This document shows, piece after piece, positions 27,392 to 35,166 of a stretch of 64,000 nt of DNA. The stretch spans positions 426,510 through 490,509 of the forward strand of contig NZ_MAJS01000006.1 in NCBI RefSeq assembly GCF_001690985.1, in the 5' to 3' direction. The position numbers were made by a program, and so were the translations under genes. Origin of the DNA: Aliivibrio sp. 1S175. Lineage in GTDB: Bacteria > Pseudomonadota > Gammaproteobacteria > Enterobacterales > Vibrionaceae. How positions within the stretch are numbered: position 1 is the stretch's first letter; each line of letters starts with the position of its first letter. The notes below the pieces were generated by a model, which was given only the letters and a program-made list of their open reading frames with translations, was not told where the DNA came from and ran no database searches.

Positions 27392-28108
27392 CTAATGTTG
27401 AATACCAAGACGTTCTTTGATTTCCTTTAAGTAACGACGGCTGACTTGAGCGACATGACCGCTTTGCGTCACAATATCACTGGTTCCATTTTCGTGCAGT
27501 TTAATCTCTCGAATAAAATGCGGATTGATTAAAAATTGACGATGACAGCGGATTAAGGGTGTTTTTTCTTCTAACATTTTTAATGTTAATTGCGTACAAG
27601 CTTTTTCTGTTTTTGTCAGTAGCTGGACACCTGAAGCTTGAATGCTTGCCACTTCAAGATCTTGTGCGGGTAAAAGAAGGATTCTATTGTGTCCTGAGCA
27701 AGGGATAAGCTCGATCTCCGTTTGTGCGATAGGTGATAAATCTTGTTTGGTTTCTGCGGCTAATAATCGCTTTACTGTTTTTTTAAGACGACAAGGGTCG
27801 ATGGGTTTTAAAAGGTAATCAAACGCATTATCGTCAAAGGCTTTTATGGCAAATTCATCATAAGCCGTGACAAAAACAACATTGGGCATCGTATCAGGAT
27901 CTAACATACTGATAAGGTCCATCCCTGTGATCTTCGGCATTTGAATATCCAGAAAGACAACATCGGGTTTGAGTAGGTTAATTTGTTTTAAACCATCAAT
28001 GGCATTACCACATTCTGCAATAACCTTAATGTGACCAATTTCATTCAATTGTTCGATTAATTCTTCACGAGCAAATAATTCGTCGTCAATGACAATGGCT
28101 TTAAGCAT
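27392..28108 (-). CDS. btsR: LytTR-family response regulator (BtsR/YehT-like)
   Basis: 238-aa two-component regulator. The receiver domain (1-120) has the acidic pocket DDE at 8-10, phosphoacceptor D54 in FLDIQMP, and the conserved Lys in YLLKPID. A LytTR DNA-binding domain (about 135-235) includes LIRCHRQFLINP and VSRRYLKEIKERL. The start overlaps the kinase gene by 8 bp, so the pair is translationally coupled. E. coli BtsR activates the pyruvate transporter gene btsT; the neighbouring carrier and its operator boxes argue for the same circuit here. Confidence 0.9.
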   Translation of the reverse strand: MLKAIVIDDELFAREELIEQLNEIGHIKVIAECGNAIDGLKQINLLKPDVVFLDIQMPKITGMDLISMLDPDTMPNVVFVTAYDEFAIKAFDDNAFDYLLKPIDPCRLKKTVKRLLAAETKQDLSPIAQTEIELIPCSGHNRILLLPAQDLEVASIQASGVQLLTKTEKACTQLTLKMLEEKTPLIRCHRQFLINPHFIREIKLHENGTSDIVTQSGHVAQVSRRYLKEIKERLGIQH

Positions 28109-29783
28109 GAATAATACTCTCTAGTGGTAAATAAATAGTGGCTTTTGTTTGTTGGTTCTCGATGCAGGACATTGTTAACCCAAAGGCATCACCAAATTGA
28201 TTTTTTAAACGTTTATCTACGATGGCAGTACCTAACCCATCATTACTTTCTTGTTCTACATATAAACCAGCATTATCGATAACTTCTAAAATGACGTGAT
28301 CATGAGAGAGGTAGGCCTTAATGGTAATGTTTCCCTCTTCAAACATATTAGAGGTTCCGTGTTTAATGGCATTCTCGACAAGAGGCTGCAATGTAAACGT
28401 AGGGAGTATTAATGAATATAAACGTTCATCAATATCCATTTTTACAGTTAATCGATCCGCAAAGCGTGCTAATTCTATTTCTAAGTAAGATTGTACGTGA
28501 TGCAACTCTTCTTTTAAGGTGACTTGCTCAAAGTTCTGCTTTAAATTGCGGCGAAAAAATTGAGAAAGGTGTTGAATGAGCTCTCTGGCTCGATTTGGGT
28601 CTCGACGGATCACAGCACTGATTGTGTTTAATGCATTAAATAAAAAGTGGGGGTTTACTTGAGCTTGCAATAAACGCAATTCAGCTTGAGTTAATAAGGT
28701 TTGTTGTTGTAAATATCGACCCGCTAAAATTTGGTTAGACAACAACTTTGCAATACCTTCACCTAAGGTGAGGTTGATATAGGAAAATAGCTTTCGTTTT
28801 GGTTCATAGAGTTTAATGGTACCAATCACTTCATTATTTACACCTATTAATGGAATAACCAGAGCTGAACCAAGTTTACACTTATCATCAATAGAACATT
28901 GATAAGGAAATTCATCACCATCAATGTACATTACTTTGCTCTGTGTTATTGCTTCTCTTGTGTAATCCGAAGCGATAGGAGTTCCAGGTAAATGGTGATT
29001 ATCTCCAATACCAATAAAGGCTAATATCTTTTCTTTATCTGTAATTGAAACCGCACCAACGCCCGTTTCTTCATAAATTATTTTTGCAATTTGTTCACTG
29101 TTTTCTTGGTTAAACCCTTGGCTTAATATTCCAACAGAGCGTTGGGCAATATTCAGAGCTTTATTTGAAAAAGCAGCAGAATACTTTTCATAAATAGTTT
29201 TTCTATCTTGGATGATGCTCATGAATAAGGCAGCACCGATAGAGTTGGCAACGGTCATAGGTAAAATAATAGAAGACACGAGAACATAAGCTTGATCAAA
29301 GGGTTTAGCAACAATAAGAATGATGGTCATTTGCAGTAATTCAGCAATAAAAGCAATCATCAGGACAGTCCTTGGTCGAAATAATTGTTCTATTTTGTTC
29401 TTTCTTACAAAATACAAATGAAACAAACCACCAAGTAAGCCCTCCGCCGTAGTCGAAATAGCACAAGCGAGATCGGTGAATCCTCCCATTGAGTAGCGAT
29501 GTAATCCTCCTGTTAACCCAACAAAGAAACCAACTAAAGGCCCCCCAAGAACGCCTCCCATTACCGCACCAATTGCTCGAGTGTTGGCTATTGCATCTTG
29601 AATAGCAAGACCAAAATAAGTGCCTAAAATACAGAAGCCAGAAAATATGATGTAGCAGAGGAATCGATGGCTCCACCGACCAGAAATGGTGGTAATAGGC
29701 AAAAATAAGGGAGTTTTACTTAATAGGTAGGCGAGCACGAGGTAAACGCTTAATTGTTGCAATAGGGAAAAGACCAGTTCCAT
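28101..29783 (-). CDS. btsS: LytS-family sensor histidine kinase (BtsS/YehU-like)
   Basis: 560-aa membrane sensor kinase. The N-terminus holds a 5TM-LytS-type membrane domain (about 1-190) with the LGGPLVGFFVGLTGGLHRY segment. A GAF-like domain (about 215-345) follows, then the His_kinase region with phosphoaccepting His in VNPHFLFNALNTI. The ATPase domain contains PLVENAIKHG (N box) and a DGLGTAIV Gly box. In E. coli BtsS is a high-affinity pyruvate sensor. It is transcribed ahead of btsR and the carrier gene. Confidence 0.9.
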   Translation of the reverse strand: MELVFSLLQQLSVYLVLAYLLSKTPLFLPITTISGRWSHRFLCYIIFSGFCILGTYFGLAIQDAIANTRAIGAVMGGVLGGPLVGFFVGLTGGLHRYSMGGFTDLACAISTTAEGLLGGLFHLYFVRKNKIEQLFRPRTVLMIAFIAELLQMTIILIVAKPFDQAYVLVSSIILPMTVANSIGAALFMSIIQDRKTIYEKYSAAFSNKALNIAQRSVGILSQGFNQENSEQIAKIIYEETGVGAVSITDKEKILAFIGIGDNHHLPGTPIASDYTREAITQSKVMYIDGDEFPYQCSIDDKCKLGSALVIPLIGVNNEVIGTIKLYEPKRKLFSYINLTLGEGIAKLLSNQILAGRYLQQQTLLTQAELRLLQAQVNPHFLFNALNTISAVIRRDPNRARELIQHLSQFFRRNLKQNFEQVTLKEELHHVQSYLEIELARFADRLTVKMDIDERLYSLILPTFTLQPLVENAIKHGTSNMFEEGNITIKAYLSHDHVILEVIDNAGLYVEQESNDGLGTAIVDKRLKNQFGDAFGLTMSCIENQQTKATIYLPLESIIHA

Positions 29784-30028
29784 GGAGACTCTCTATAAAT
29801 GAAGCAAGATAAAGTAGTGTAATGGTAAATCTATAGAGAGTCTAAAAGATAAGTTATGGTTGAAAGATTTATTGTTATCAATAAGTAAATAGGAGAGTAA
29901 TTGTGATAGTTATAAAAATGGAATGTAAGATTTCATAATTGGTAGTTGTGATATTTCGTACTCGTAAATAGAATGCGCGTCGTTCTAAACACTTTTTTAA
30001 TCATTACACTTTTTTTTGAGGCTTCGGC

Positions 30029-30619
30029 ATGTCAAACAAACTTGCAAATCCAGCACCATTAGGCCTAATGGCTTTTGGTATGACAACTGTGCTACTAAAC
30101 CTACATAATGCGGGTTTCTTTCCTTTAAATACTGCGATCTTATCGATGGGTATTTTTTACGGTGGTCTTGCGCAAGTAATTGCAGGCATCATGGAGTATA
30201 AAAAAGGTAACACATTTGGTACAACAGCGTTTACTTCTTATGGTTTCTTCTGGTTATCTCTTGTTGGTTTAATCATTATGCCAGAAATGGGCCTAGGTCA
30301 AGCGACGTCAGCAGAATTTATGGGTTGGTATTTAGCAATGTGGGGCGTATTAACGTTCTTCTTATTCTTAGGTACATTTAACTACCCACGCGCTAAACAA
30401 GTAGTATTCGGTAGCTTAACTATTCTATTCGCATTGCTTTCAGCTCGCGATTTCACAGGTAGCGTATTTATCGGCCACATGGCGGGTTACGTTGGTCTAT
30501 TCTGTGGTTTCAGTGCAATGTACTTCTCTATGGCTCAAGTAATTAACGGTGAATACGGTCGTACTGTTTTACCTGTTGGTGAAATGAAAGCGAAAGAAGC
30601 AGCAACAGTTACTGCATAA
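30029..30619 (+). CDS. satP: SatP/YaaH-family acetate-succinate transporter
   Basis: 196-aa inner-membrane protein of the GPR1/FUN34/YaaH (AceTr) family that moves acetate and succinate with protons. The hallmark NPAPLGLMAFGMTT lies at residues 7-20. Six hydrophobic segments are visible. Length and sequence fit E. coli SatP (188 aa). It is divergent from the btsSR-carrier cluster, giving a small monocarboxylate-handling neighbourhood. A bidirectional terminator follows. Confidence 0.92.
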   Translation: MSNKLANPAPLGLMAFGMTTVLLNLHNAGFFPLNTAILSMGIFYGGLAQVIAGIMEYKKGNTFGTTAFTSYGFFWLSLVGLIIMPEMGLGQATSAEFMGWYLAMWGVLTFFLFLGTFNYPRAKQVVFGSLTILFALLSARDFTGSVFIGHMAGYVGLFCGFSAMYFSMAQVINGEYGRTVLPVGEMKAKEAATVTA

Positions 30620-30640
30620 ACATCGATTTATAAAATAATA

Positions 30641-30678
30641 AAAGGCAGCTTACTAATAATTAGTAAGCTGCCTTTTTT
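30641..30678. terminator. Bidirectional terminator between satP and a small minus-strand gene
   Basis: Long stem AAAGGCAGCTTACTAA / TTAGTAAGCTGCCTTT with a TAA loop, A-run before and T-run after. Confidence 0.95.
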
Positions 30679-30694
30679 ATGTATGCTGCTTTTA

Positions 30695-30856
30695 TTAACG
30701 ATATAAATTCATCAACGCTTCTTGAGTATCTGCAATCTGACTTTCAATATGAGTTTGTGACTCAATACCTAACTGTTCCTTTGCTTCTTCTTTTGATAAC
30801 CCTAAGTGACAGCAAAGCATATCAATAGCCATTAAGTAAGTCTGTTGTTCTGCCAT
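30695..30856 (-). CDS. Small uncharacterised protein, 53 aa
   Basis: A short frame on the minus strand starts MAEQQTYLMAIDMLCCHLGL and ends QEALMNLYR. An AAGGAT ribosome-binding site lies 5-6 nt before the ATG, and a shared strong terminator sits 17 bp after the stop, both of which argue for a real gene. The protein is soluble, acidic and probably helical, with a CC pair and a KEEAKEQLGI segment. No family recognised. It is convergent with satP and divergent from htpX. Confidence 0.6.
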   Translation of the reverse strand: MAEQQTYLMAIDMLCCHLGLSKEEAKEQLGIESQTHIESQIADTQEALMNLYR

Positions 30857-31162
30857 GTTCTATCCTTGATATATTCATTCGTAATTACTCTTGATTCACA
30901 AAGTAAAATGAATCACTTACTTTGGCAATACGACCAAAGTCTAAGGGGCAATTTTTATCTAGAGTTCAAGTAAAGTTGAACTGAAAAAGAATAGAAAGAT
31001 GAATAGTTAAAAGAAAGTGTATCAAAGTACGTCAAACCCTTGTATTTATGGGAAATGACATTATCTTATGCGTATACCTATTAAACGTGCTAGATACGTT
31101 TAATGCCTACTCAAAAAAATAAAATCAATGAGTAGAATGAAATTATCAATTGGAGAAAATAA
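30857..31162. other. Divergent control region between the 53-aa gene and htpX
   Basis: No gene seen. It contains a perfect inverted repeat AGTTCAA-N6-TTGAACT at 30963-30982, which could be an operator, and AT-rich sequence with several -10-like hexamers before htpX. I do not see a clear sigma-32 promoter or paired CpxR GTAAA boxes, the regulators of htpX in E. coli. Confidence 0.4.
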
Positions 31163-32038
31163 ATGAAGCGTATTGCGCTGTTTTTAGCAACAAACTTAGC
31201 GGTAATGATCGTATTCAGTATTGTACTGAATATCGTTTATTCGGTTACGGGGATCCAACAGGGTAGTCTATCTGGTCTACTGGTTATGGCGGTATTATTT
31301 GGTTTTGGTGGTTCGTTAGTTTCTTTAATGATGTCAAAATCAATGGCATTACGCTCGGTTGGTGGGGAAGTGATTGAGCAACCACGTAATGAAACAGAAC
31401 ACTGGTTGATGGAAACGGTATCTCGTCAAGCACAACAAGTGGGCATTGGCATGCCAACGGTTGCTATTTACGATTCACCAGACATGAATGCATTTGCAAC
31501 AGGTGCTAAGCGTGACGATTCATTAGTCGCAGTATCAACGGGTTTATTGCATAACATGACGCGTGATGAAGCTGAAGCGGTATTAGCGCATGAAGTGAGC
31601 CACATTGCGAATGGCGATATGATAACAATGACGTTAATGCAAGGTGTTGTGAATACCTTCGTTATTTTCTTGTCTCGTATGATTGCAAACGCGGTAAGTG
31701 GCTTTACGTCAAGCGATGAAGAAGGTGAGGGTGAAGGCGGTAGTTTCATGACTTATTTCATCGTTTCTACTATTCTTGAAATTGCATTTGGTTTCTTAGC
31801 AAGCTTCTTAACGATGTGGTTTAGTCGTCATCGTGAATTCCATGCTGATGCAGGTGCTGCACAGTTGGTTGGTAAAGAGAAAATGATCGCGGCATTAGAG
31901 CGCTTACGTACGGGACAAGAGTCTCAACTAGAAGGTTCTATGATGGCTTTTGGTATTAATGGTAAGCACACGTTAATGGAATTATTAATGAGTCACCCAC
32001 CATTAGACAAGCGTATTAATGCATTGCGTCAAATGTAA
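31163..32038 (+). CDS. htpX: HtpX, membrane metalloprotease
   Basis: 291-aa zinc protease of the inner membrane (M48 family) that helps remove misfolded membrane proteins alongside FtsH. Two N-terminal membrane segments (4-25 and 36-56) precede the catalytic HEVSH (HEXXH) motif in [13 protein letters not shown]. The third zinc ligand is in [14 protein letters not shown]. Two further hydrophobic segments flank a Ser/Glu/Gly-rich loop. Length agrees with E. coli HtpX (293 aa). A GGAGAA ribosome-binding site precedes the ATG. Confidence 0.95.
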   Translation: MKRIALFLATNLAVMIVFSIVLNIVYSVTGIQQGSLSGLLVMAVLFGFGGSLVSLMMSKSMALRSVGGEVIEQPRNETEHWLMETVSRQAQQVGIGMPTVAIYDSPDMNAFATGAKRDDSLVAVSTGLLHNMTRDEAEAVLAHEVSHIANGDMITMTLMQGVVNTFVIFLSRMIANAVSGFTSSDEEGEGEGGSFMTYFIVSTILEIAFGFLASFLTMWFSRHREFHADAGAAQLVGKEKMIAALERLRTGQESQLEGSMMAFGINGKHTLMELLMSHPPLDKRINALRQM

Positions 32039-32064
32039 TTAAGAAAGATTATAAGTAATTCAAT

Positions 32065-32091
32065 AAACCCGGGGTAATTCTCGGGTTTTTT
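32065..32091 (+). terminator. Terminator after htpX
   Basis: Stem AAACCCG / CGGGTTT with a T-run. Confidence 0.8.
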
Positions 32092-32179
32092 ATGTTTGGA
32101 GATCACATAAATCTTTTACCTATGGGCATTAAGAGTTATAGTCTGCCCCTAATTCAAATTAAGACATTTAGGATCTACC

Positions 32180-32674
32180 TTGACTAATAACGACGTTCTA
32201 CGACGCATTCGCTATACTTTTGATTTTGACGATACAAAAATGATCGCACTGTTTGGCGCTGCTGATCTTAAAGTAACTCGTGAAGAAGTATGTAACTGGT
32301 TAAAAGCGGATGACGATAAAGACTATAAGAGTTGTCAAGATGTTCAATTAGCAACGTTTCTAAATGGTTTCATTAATGACCGTCGTGGTAAGCGTGAAGG
32401 CGATCAACCAACGCCTGAGCAAAAACTAACGAATAACATTATTCTTAAAAAATTACAGATTGCTTTGAATTTGAAAGCGGATGAAGTATTAGACTTAATG
32501 AAGTTAGTAAACTTCCGTCTAAGCAAGCACGAACTTAGTGCATTTTTCCGTAAACCAGATCACAAACATTACCGCATTTGTAAAGATCAAGTTCTACGTA
32601 ACTTTTTACAAGGCGTTCAATTTGATTTACGTGGTGAAGTAACTGAAGAAGAAAACGAAAGCGAAAGCGAGTAA
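32180..32674 (+). CDS. yehS: YehS-family protein (DUF1456)
   Basis: 164-aa soluble protein made of two DUF1456 repeats: VLRRIRYTFDFDDTKMIALF near the N-terminus and ILKKLQIALNLKADEVLDLM in the second half. Each is followed by a CNWLK/LSAFFRK-type segment. It starts at TTG with an AGGA ribosome-binding site 6-7 nt upstream. The C-terminus is Glu-rich. The function is unknown. In E. coli yehS lies next to yehT-yehU (btsR-btsS); here it is about 3 kb from them on the opposite strand, so the association is loosely kept. Confidence 0.88.
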   Translation: MTNNDVLRRIRYTFDFDDTKMIALFGAADLKVTREEVCNWLKADDDKDYKSCQDVQLATFLNGFINDRRGKREGDQPTPEQKLTNNIILKKLQIALNLKADEVLDLMKLVNFRLSKHELSAFFRKPDHKHYRICKDQVLRNFLQGVQFDLRGEVTEEENESESE

Positions 32675-32696
32675 GTATTTCTTTTTTCACCATAAT

Positions 32697-32737
32697 AAAA
32701 AACCACGATTATCATCTAATGAGTCGTGGTTTTTTTA
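32697..32737 (+). terminator. Terminator after yehS
   Basis: Stem AACCACGA / TCGTGGTT (32701-32708 with 32724-32731) and a T-run. Confidence 0.85.
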
Positions 32738-32749
32738 TATTTGTTGTGT

Positions 32750-32863
32750 ATACCAATCGTAGTAAATAACTGCTCATCCTAGCGGGTTAAAATGCTTAAT
32801 AACAGCGTTGAAATTTTTGATTGGTATTAATGTATTAATATCGTAAATAGCGCTGTTATTAAG
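32750..32863. repeat. MITE-like palindromic intergenic element
   Basis: Nested inverted repeats: ATACCAATC (32750-32758) with GATTGGTAT (32819-32827), and CTTAATAACAGCG (32795-32807) with CGCTGTTATTAAG (32851-32863), both perfect. The ATACCAATC...GATTGGTAT pattern resembles dispersed intergenic repeats I recall from Vibrionaceae and related marine genomes. It abuts the stop codon of the next minus-strand gene and may act as its transcript end. Confidence 0.6.
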
Positions 32864-33376
32864 TTAGAAACTCCATTGCATGCTCATAACGAGAATGCCT
32901 GGAAGAATAAATCCCGCCTCTACACCAAAGTAATCAGTTAGATTATATTGTGCTGCGTGGTAGATATAAGGTGCAAAACCGACGCCAAATTTCTCTTTTG
33001 AGGTTTTATAAATTCCGCCATCACCACAGTTTTCAAACGCATCAACAAAGAACTCACCCGCATAAGAGTAAACCCCTTTTATGACTACGTTATCACTTAT
33101 TTGATACCAATCTTTTCGCACACCAATTAGCATACAACGATTAGCTTGGCTATTTAAAAAAGTACCTAACATAAAGCTGTAATCTGAATCTTCAGAAAAT
33201 TTACGCTCTATGGAAAAGTACTCATTACCAAAGTATTGATGAGAGTCAGGATCGTAAGGTACCAAGTGATAGAGGAATGAACCTGTATTCATGGAATAAA
33301 GAGAAAGGGATTCGGCATTACTTTTAAAAGGTGATAGAAAAAGAAAAAGTAAAGCGGTAAAAAAATAAGGCTTCAT
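32864..33376 (-). CDS. Small exported beta-rich protein, possible outer membrane barrel
   Basis: 170-aa protein with a signal peptide (1-21, cleaved after KSNA). The mature part has alternating hydrophobic and aromatic residues and ends in VMSMQWSF; a terminal Phe is a common outer-membrane insertion signal. Two Cys (CMLIGV and ENCGDGG) could form a disulfide. The size and layout recall eight-stranded barrels such as PagP, but no PagP active-site motif was recognised, so enzyme function is not claimed. The palindromic repeat lies directly after its stop. Confidence 0.6.
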   Translation of the reverse strand: MKPYFFTALLFLFLSPFKSNAESLSLYSMNTGSFLYHLVPYDPDSHQYFGNEYFSIERKFSEDSDYSFMLGTFLNSQANRCMLIGVRKDWYQISDNVVIKGVYSYAGEFFVDAFENCGDGGIYKTSKEKFGVGFAPYIYHAAQYNLTDYFGVEAGFILPGILVMSMQWSF

Positions 33377-33490
33377 AGCTCAAAAGATGTGAAAAAAATG
33401 TAGATGCATTATAAATGCTTTATGTCTGAATATAAAGAGAGGGCATGGGTAGCTCTCTCTTTTATATTGATATTAATGCTAAATATAGAG

Positions 33491-34774
33491 CTAGCCGTTT
33501 ACTTTTTCAGTAAATACTTCCTCTTCTGTAACCTCTACCTTACCTATCTCACCTTCAGAGGTCGCAACGATAGTATTTACCGCGGTATCACCAACTACAT
33601 TTGAAGAGGTGCAGAACATATCATTGATACGGTCAACAGCAGCTACGATAGCAAGCCCTTCAGGTGGAAGACCGAGTTGGTGCAAGATTACACCGACCAT
33701 AACAACACCGCCACCAGGGACGCCACCCGCACCAATTGAGAGTAATAAAATAGTGAATCCTAAGGTAAAAAGATCCGCGGTATTGATGGGTTGACCAAAA
33801 GCATTTGCAACAAAGATAGCAGCAAGTGCAATGTAAATGGATACGCCTGACATATTCATCGTTGCCCCTAATGGAACCCCAAAACCTGCGACAGATTTAG
33901 AAACATTGAGCTTCTCAGTTAAGGTACGCATTGTTACGGGGATCGTAGCATTTGAACTTGCAGTCGAAAGCGAAAATAAAATCTGTTCACGTACTGCTCG
34001 TAAAAATGTTTTTGGGGAAATGCCTGTTGTTAGGCCAACCATGATTGGATAGAAAACAAAAATCCAGAAAACAAGCATTGAAACAACAAGAGCCACGTAA
34101 CCTGCAACCGACATTAAGGTATTTGCATCTAACGTCGCACCTAATTGAATCATGAGAGCAAAAACACCATAAGGAGCAAGGCTCATCACTAGGCTAATTA
34201 GCTTCATCATGATTTCATTAGCAACTTTAAATGTTTTAATCGCGGGTCCACCACGGTGATCTAATGCTTGAATTGCAAGACCCGTTAAAATTGCCATAAA
34301 GATGATTTGTAGCATATTGCCACTAGCAAAAGCTTCTACTGGGTTACTAGGAACGATATTCGTAATTAATGAGAATATATCAGGAGTTTCAGTCGCTTTA
34401 AGCTCTATTGAGCCAGCCACTACGGTTCCTGCTAAATTCGCGCCAGCACCAGGTGCGAAAATCATTCCCACAGTTAATGCAGCAGCAATCGCAATGATGG
34501 TGTTAATAAGGTATAGAGCAAAAGTTTTTCCACCAAGGCGACCAAATGAAGCAATGTCTTTTAGTTCAACGATACCGCAAACGATAGAAACGTAAACTAG
34601 AGGAACAACGAGTAGCTTAATAAGTGAAACAAACATTCCACCAACGCCTTCAGCCGCACCTAAAAGAAACGAGTCAAAAAATGCGACACCATTAAACATA
34701 TATTGAATGGCTGTACCGATTAATAGGCCAGCGAATAAACCTATAAAAATTCTACTTGAAAGTGACTTTTTCAT
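33491..34774 (-). CDS. DAACS-family amino acid:cation symporter, neutral-substrate signature
   Basis: 427-aa inner-membrane symporter of the glutamate/aspartate (GltP/GltPh) family with the two re-entrant hairpins. The first tip reads STASSNATIP (270-279). The NMDGT motif appears as NMSGV (307-311). The substrate helix reads DRINDMFCTSSNVVGD (381-396). In the glutamate transporters this last motif has Arg at the position of C388, which pairs with the acidic side chain; ASCT-type neutral amino acid carriers have Cys or Thr there. I therefore expect a neutral amino acid such as Ser, Ala or Cys, not a dicarboxylate. The amino-binding Asp (D385) and Asn (N392) are kept. Confidence 0.85.
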   Translation of the reverse strand: MKKSLSSRIFIGLFAGLLIGTAIQYMFNGVAFFDSFLLGAAEGVGGMFVSLIKLLVVPLVYVSIVCGIVELKDIASFGRLGGKTFALYLINTIIAIAAALTVGMIFAPGAGANLAGTVVAGSIELKATETPDIFSLITNIVPSNPVEAFASGNMLQIIFMAILTGLAIQALDHRGGPAIKTFKVANEIMMKLISLVMSLAPYGVFALMIQLGATLDANTLMSVAGYVALVVSMLVFWIFVFYPIMVGLTTGISPKTFLRAVREQILFSLSTASSNATIPVTMRTLTEKLNVSKSVAGFGVPLGATMNMSGVSIYIALAAIFVANAFGQPINTADLFTLGFTILLLSIGAGGVPGGGVVMVGVILHQLGLPPEGLAIVAAVDRINDMFCTSSNVVGDTAVNTIVATSEGEIGKVEVTEEEVFTEKVNG

Positions 34775-35166
34775 AATGTACCTGTTCTTTAGAATATTAT
34801 CCTCACTAATAGGTGAGAGCTATAATGTTTCTCTATTGATTGAGAAATCAGCAGAATGTTTACATATTGTTAATATAATTAAAAGGGTTAATAACGGGGG
34901 GTAGGTTTACGTATTTATAGATATATCACTTGTTGTCATTGATGGCATTAACATTTTTAAACCATATAAACCAATTGCTTAACAGGGTATCGTTTGCGGT
35001 CTATCATGTTGTTACATTGTATTAATGAGTCGTACTGGACTTCTCGAAATATGAACTTGATCACTACTTTGAATTAATGTCACATATACCTAATGACAAT
35101 TATCTTGATAAAAATATATTAACGTATACCATCCCTGCGAATTCTTCTTACTTTTCGAGTTAGTCC
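34775..35166. other. Divergent control region between the symporter and the amidohydrolase
   Basis: 392 bp without a gene. It is AT-rich and should hold both divergent promoters. I see no regulator site that I can name with confidence. Confidence 0.4.

Noticed and set aside
33404-33604. 66-codon plus-strand frame next to the symporter gene
   Set aside because: It overlaps the C-terminal end of the minus-strand symporter and has no ribosome-binding site or family resemblance.
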